7,134 nucleotides of DNA, from assembly GCA_938028565.1 (NCBI GenBank), contig CALIZS010000016.1:1-7134 (forward strand), in the 5' to 3' direction. Positions within the stretch are counted from its first letter, which is position 1. Each line of letters begins with the position of its first letter. The translations under genes were made by a program, and so were the position numbers. The DNA comes from an uncultured Atopobium sp. Lineage in GTDB: Bacteria; Actinomycetota; Coriobacteriia; Coriobacteriales; Atopobiaceae. Shown here in pieces: positions 5,530-7,134 of the stretch. The notes beneath the pieces were generated by a model. It saw only the letters and a program-made list of their open reading frames with translations, had not been told where the DNA came from and ran no database searches.

Positions 5530-5558
5530 TTGACGTGGATAGTTTTTTGCTGCACAAT
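5530..5558 (+). promoter_or_regulatory. Predicted promoter of rplJ-rplL
   Basis: TTGACG (5530-5535, five of six) is followed after 17 bases by CACAAT (5553-5558, four of six). Transcription would start near 5565, just before the L10 leader, which is where a promoter for that RNA is expected. Confidence 0.6.
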
Positions 5559-5584
5559 ATCCAACGCAAGACAGACGTCTTGTA

Positions 5585-5712
5585 GTTGCACGTTCGCTGC
5601 CAAAGACAGCCGGCGCCTTGAATCCAAGGCTTAATGGGAATTCCCGCCTGCCGAGGTGGTCTTGAGATTAGTACATCCAGACCCCGCTTTGGTTGCCAAA
5701 GTGGGGTCTTTT
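5585..5712 (+). ncRNA. Ribosomal protein L10 leader RNA
   Basis: The segment has the layout and landmark sequences I know from L10 leaders: CCAAAGACAGC (5600-5610), then GGCTTAAT (5628-5635), then CGCCTGCCGAGGTGGTC (5645-5661), with GGCGCC and CGCC arms able to pair, and a terminator at the 3' end. In this family the L10-L12 complex binds the leader and favours termination, so the stalk proteins limit their own synthesis. The exact 5' boundary is uncertain. It lies 61 bases before rplJ, the gene it should control. Recognition is from memory, not from a covariance search. Confidence 0.85.
5679..5712 (+). terminator. Attenuator of the L10 leader
   Basis: AGACCCCGCTTTGG (5679-5692) pairs with CCAAAGTGGGGTCT (5696-5709), fourteen pairs with one G-U, around a three-base loop, followed by TTTT (5709-5712). 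GGTCT (5658-5662) in the leader could pair with AGACC (5679-5683) and so compete with the terminator stem. This is the on/off switch expected of an L10 leader. Confidence 0.88.
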
Positions 5713-5772
5713 CATGTGAGGGCCGCACCTGTTGGCGCTCGTGCCTAAGACATGATAAAGGAGGTGTACTAC

Positions 5773-6294
5773 ATGCCAGCTCAGTCTAAACTTGATTTGC
5801 TCGAGAAGGTTTCCGCTTCTCTCGACAATTCCAAGGGCCTGTTTGTTATCGACTATCGTGGTCTCTCCGTAAAGGAGACTCAGGAGCTTCGCCGCGCACT
5901 TACCGCAGCAGGCGCTCACATGAAGGTCTATAAGAACAACATCGTCAAGATTGCTCTTAAGAACGCTGGTATGCCAGAGATTGACGAGATGCTCGCCGGT
6001 ACCTGCGCATACGTTTTCTATGAGAATGATCCTGTCGAGGCCGCTAAGGTCATCAAGGATCAGGCCAAGAAGCTCAAGAAAGTTGAGTTCATTGGTGGTA
6101 TCGCTGATGGTCAGGCACTTGACTCTGACGAGGCAAAGGCTTACGCAGATCTTCCTTCTCGCGAGGAGCTCATTGCAAAGCTTGTCTTCGTTGTTGCAAG
6201 CCCACTTACCGGTATTGCACAGGTTTGCGCTGGTCCAGCTCGTGGACTCGCAACCGCTCTTTCTGCAGTCGCAGATCAGAAAAACGCTGCATAA
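5773..6294 (+). CDS. rplJ: 50S ribosomal protein L10 (uL10)
   Basis: L10 anchors the L12 dimers to the ribosome to form the flexible stalk that recruits translation GTPases. The protein has 173 residues. The N-terminal rRNA-binding domain includes LFVIDYRGLSVKETQELRRAL at 23-43 in parts and VYKNNIVKIAL at 52-62; the end of the protein, about 140-170, is the alanine-rich helix that binds L12 dimers. The ATG at 5773 is chosen because AAAGGAGGTG (5757-5766), an almost perfect anti-16S match, lies a proper distance before it; an ATG at 5752 precedes that site. Expression should be set by the L10 leader upstream. It pairs with rplL downstream. Confidence 0.97.
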   Translation: MPAQSKLDLLEKVSASLDNSKGLFVIDYRGLSVKETQELRRALTAAGAHMKVYKNNIVKIALKNAGMPEIDEMLAGTCAYVFYENDPVEAAKVIKDQAKKLKKVEFIGGIADGQALDSDEAKAYADLPSREELIAKLVFVVASPLTGIAQVCAGPARGLATALSAVADQKNAA

Positions 6295-6371
6295 GCAACG
6301 TTTTGTTGTACCCGCGCATTGGCGCAAACCGCGTGAGAGTGTAGACGCACTTAAACGCACACATACAAGCC

Positions 6372-6406
6372 GGGCTTTTGCCCAGATGCAGTACAAAGGC
6401 TGCATC
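6372..6406 (+). other. Hairpins in the rplJ-rplL spacer
   Basis: The 132-base gap contains GGGC-TTTT-GCCC (6372-6383) and GATGCAG (6385-6391) pairing with CTGCATC (6400-6406) around an eight-base loop. The second ends ten bases before the rplL Shine-Dalgarno core. Only three T follow, so termination is unlikely. Because L12 is needed in about four copies per L10, RNA processing or a stabilised 5' end here would make sense, but that is inference. Confidence 0.45.
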
Positions 6407-6426
6407 GTTTAAAAAGGAGAATTGAC

Positions 6427-6807
6427 ATGGCTGTCACTAAAGATGAGATCATTGAGGCCCTTAAAGAGATGCCAGCACTCGAGCTTTCTGAGCTCGTTCA
6501 CGAGCTTGAGGACGTCTTTGGCGTTTCCGCTGCTGCTCCTGTAGCTGTCGCTGCTGCTCCTGCAGCTGGTGGCGCTGCTGAGGAGGCAGAGGAGAAGACC
6601 AACTTTGACGTTGTTCTCGAGGGCTTCGGCGACAACAAGATCGGCGTCATCAAGGTTGTCCGTGCTCTTACCAACCTTGGCCTCAAGGAGGCAAAGGAGG
6701 TCGTCGAGGGTGCTCCTAAGGCTGTCCTCGAGGGCGCTAAGAAGGAGGACGCTGAGGCTGCTAAGGCTCAGCTCGAGGAGGCTGGCGCTACCGTCACCCT
6801 TAAGTAA
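6427..6807 (+). CDS. rplL: 50S ribosomal protein L7/L12 (bL12)
   Basis: L12 is the multicopy stalk protein that contacts EF-Tu, EF-G, IF2 and release factors. The protein has 126 residues. The dimerisation and L10-binding domain is at about 1-33, an alanine-, proline- and glycine-rich hinge at 34-52 leads to an acidic patch, and the globular C-terminal domain runs from about 58 to 126, with KIGVIKVVRALTNLGLKEAK at 71-90, the factor-binding surface. AAGGAG (6414-6419) precedes the ATG by seven bases. It is followed by a strong terminator. The rpoB gene, which follows rplL in many bacteria, is not present in the next 327 bases. Confidence 0.98.
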   Translation: MAVTKDEIIEALKEMPALELSELVHELEDVFGVSAAAPVAVAAAPAAGGAAEEAEEKTNFDVVLEGFGDNKIGVIKVVRALTNLGLKEAKEVVEGAPKAVLEGAKKEDAEAAKAQLEEAGATVTLK

Positions 6808-6830
6808 GTCCATCCTACATAGCTTACTGG

Positions 6831-6862
6831 AGAGGTCAGACTTCGGTCTGGCCTCTTTTTTA
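6831..6862 (+). terminator. Strong UUCG terminator after rplL
   Basis: AGAGGTCAGAC (6831-6841) pairs with GTCTGGCCTCT (6846-6856), eleven pairs with one G-U, capped by the very stable C(TTCG)G tetraloop. A run of T follows (6856-6861). It starts 24 bases past the rplL stop and should end the stalk operon. Confidence 0.96.
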
Positions 6863-6879
6863 TTTGCCTGGCGAGAAAC

Positions 6880-6900
6880 CCATGCGTTCGGGGCGCATGG
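6880..6900. other. Second hairpin downstream of rplL
   Basis: CCATGCG (6880-6886) pairs with CGCATGG (6894-6900) around TTCGGGG. It is preceded by GGCGAGAAA (6870-6878), the core shared with the repeats. No T run follows on the + strand. It may be part of the surrounding repeat material. Confidence 0.4.
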
Positions 6901-6920
6901 AGCTAAGGCGCTTTTGTTGC

Positions 6921-7042
6921 AGCCTGAAAAGTGTATCAAGTCTGAGCTGTTTGCCGGATTTTCTCGCCATGTCTGAGCGATTTGCCTGTTTTTCTCGCCT
7001 TATCTGAGAACTTTTGCTCAGACTTGGTGTCCATTTCAGGCT
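6921..7042 (+). repeat. Intergenic repeat element, long copy (31-bp units)
   Basis: The element is bounded by a perfect 9-bp inverted pair, AGCCTGAAA (6921-6929) and TTTCAGGCT (7034-7042). Units of period 31 begin TCTGAG at 6941, 6972 and 7003; the first two contain TTTCTCGCC at 6960-6968 and 6991-6999. The third forms a hairpin, TCTGAG (7003-7008) with CTCAGA (7017-7022), with the same eight-base loop size as the copy at 151-240. From the opening GCCTGAAAA or GCCGGAAAA to the closing CAGGC the two copies measure 120 and 89 bases, a difference of exactly one unit. No gene lies in 6863-7134. Confidence 0.8.
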
Positions 7043-7081
7043 CATAAATCCTGCGTGATTGCTCTAGCTAGTTACGTCTCA

Positions 7082-7108
7082 AAAAGTGGTGTAAGGCTAT
7101 TTCCTTAC
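7082..7108. repeat. Inverted copy of window-start modules, with small palindrome
   Basis: AAAAGTGGTGTAAG (7082-7095) is the exact reverse complement of 111-124. GGCTATTTCCT (7095-7105) matches the reverse complement of 71-81 with one mismatch. GTAAGG (7091-7096) and CCTTAC (7103-7108) form a 6-bp palindrome around CTATTT. The remaining bases to 7134 show nothing recognisable. Confidence 0.6.
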
Positions 7109-7134
7109 TACCTTCTAGCCTACATTATGCCACC

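Noticed and set aside
5752..5772. ATG at 5752 as the rplJ start
   Set aside because: The near-perfect Shine-Dalgarno lies after it; 5773 is correctly spaced.
5668..6405. 245-codon open frame on the minus strand opposite rplJ
   Set aside because: It is a shadow of rplJ, with cysteine-rich unstructured content and no family resemblance.
6422..6427. TTGACA next to the rplL start
   Set aside because: It overlaps the start codon and no -10 box would give a useful transcript; it is chance.

Overview
The window is a translation and transcription-machinery locus from a bacterium with mid-range GC. It most likely belongs to the actinobacterial class Coriobacteriia (Atopobium/Olsenella-like). This assignment rests on recalled resemblance of the EF-Tu protein and on gene order; it was not searched. 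All genes lie on the + strand.

Layout. Positions 1-353 hold no gene: there is a 14-bp inverted repeat, a repeat element (151-240) and small palindromes. A promoter then leads to tRNA-Thr(TGT) and an intrinsic terminator. Positions 510-813 carry a 23/24-bp tandem array with no gene. A near-consensus promoter (814-842) drives tRNA-Tyr(GTA), tRNA-Thr(GGT), tRNA-Met(CAT) and tuf (EF-Tu), closed by a terminator. A second promoter (2617-2646) precedes rpmG (L33), tRNA-Trp(CCA), secE and nusG. Next come rplK (L11), rplA (L1), rplJ (L10) and rplL (L7/L12). A strong UUCG-loop terminator follows rplL. The last 272 bases hold a second copy of the repeat element and no gene.

How the parts work together. 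EF-Tu delivers aminoacyl-tRNAs to the ribosome; L11, L1, L10 and L12 build the two stalks of the large subunit that handle tRNA exit and factor binding. NusG couples RNA polymerase to its factors, SecE is a translocon subunit, and the four tRNA genes on the tuf and rpmG transcripts would be processed out of them. Control appears to be layered. There are terminators after tRNA-Thr, tuf, rplK, rplA and rplL, and a weaker one after tRNA-Trp. An L10 leader with attenuator lies before rplJ. A hairpin resembling the 23S rRNA L1-binding site abuts the rplA ribosome binding site.

The genes themselves are ordinary and intact. The least explained material is intergenic: two related repeat elements (90 and 122 bp) that bracket the cluster and differ by exactly one 31-bp unit, the 23/24-bp array in front of the tRNA-tuf promoter, and a TTTCTCG/CGAGAAA core that recurs in many of the gaps. 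I see no new enzyme system or defence system here.
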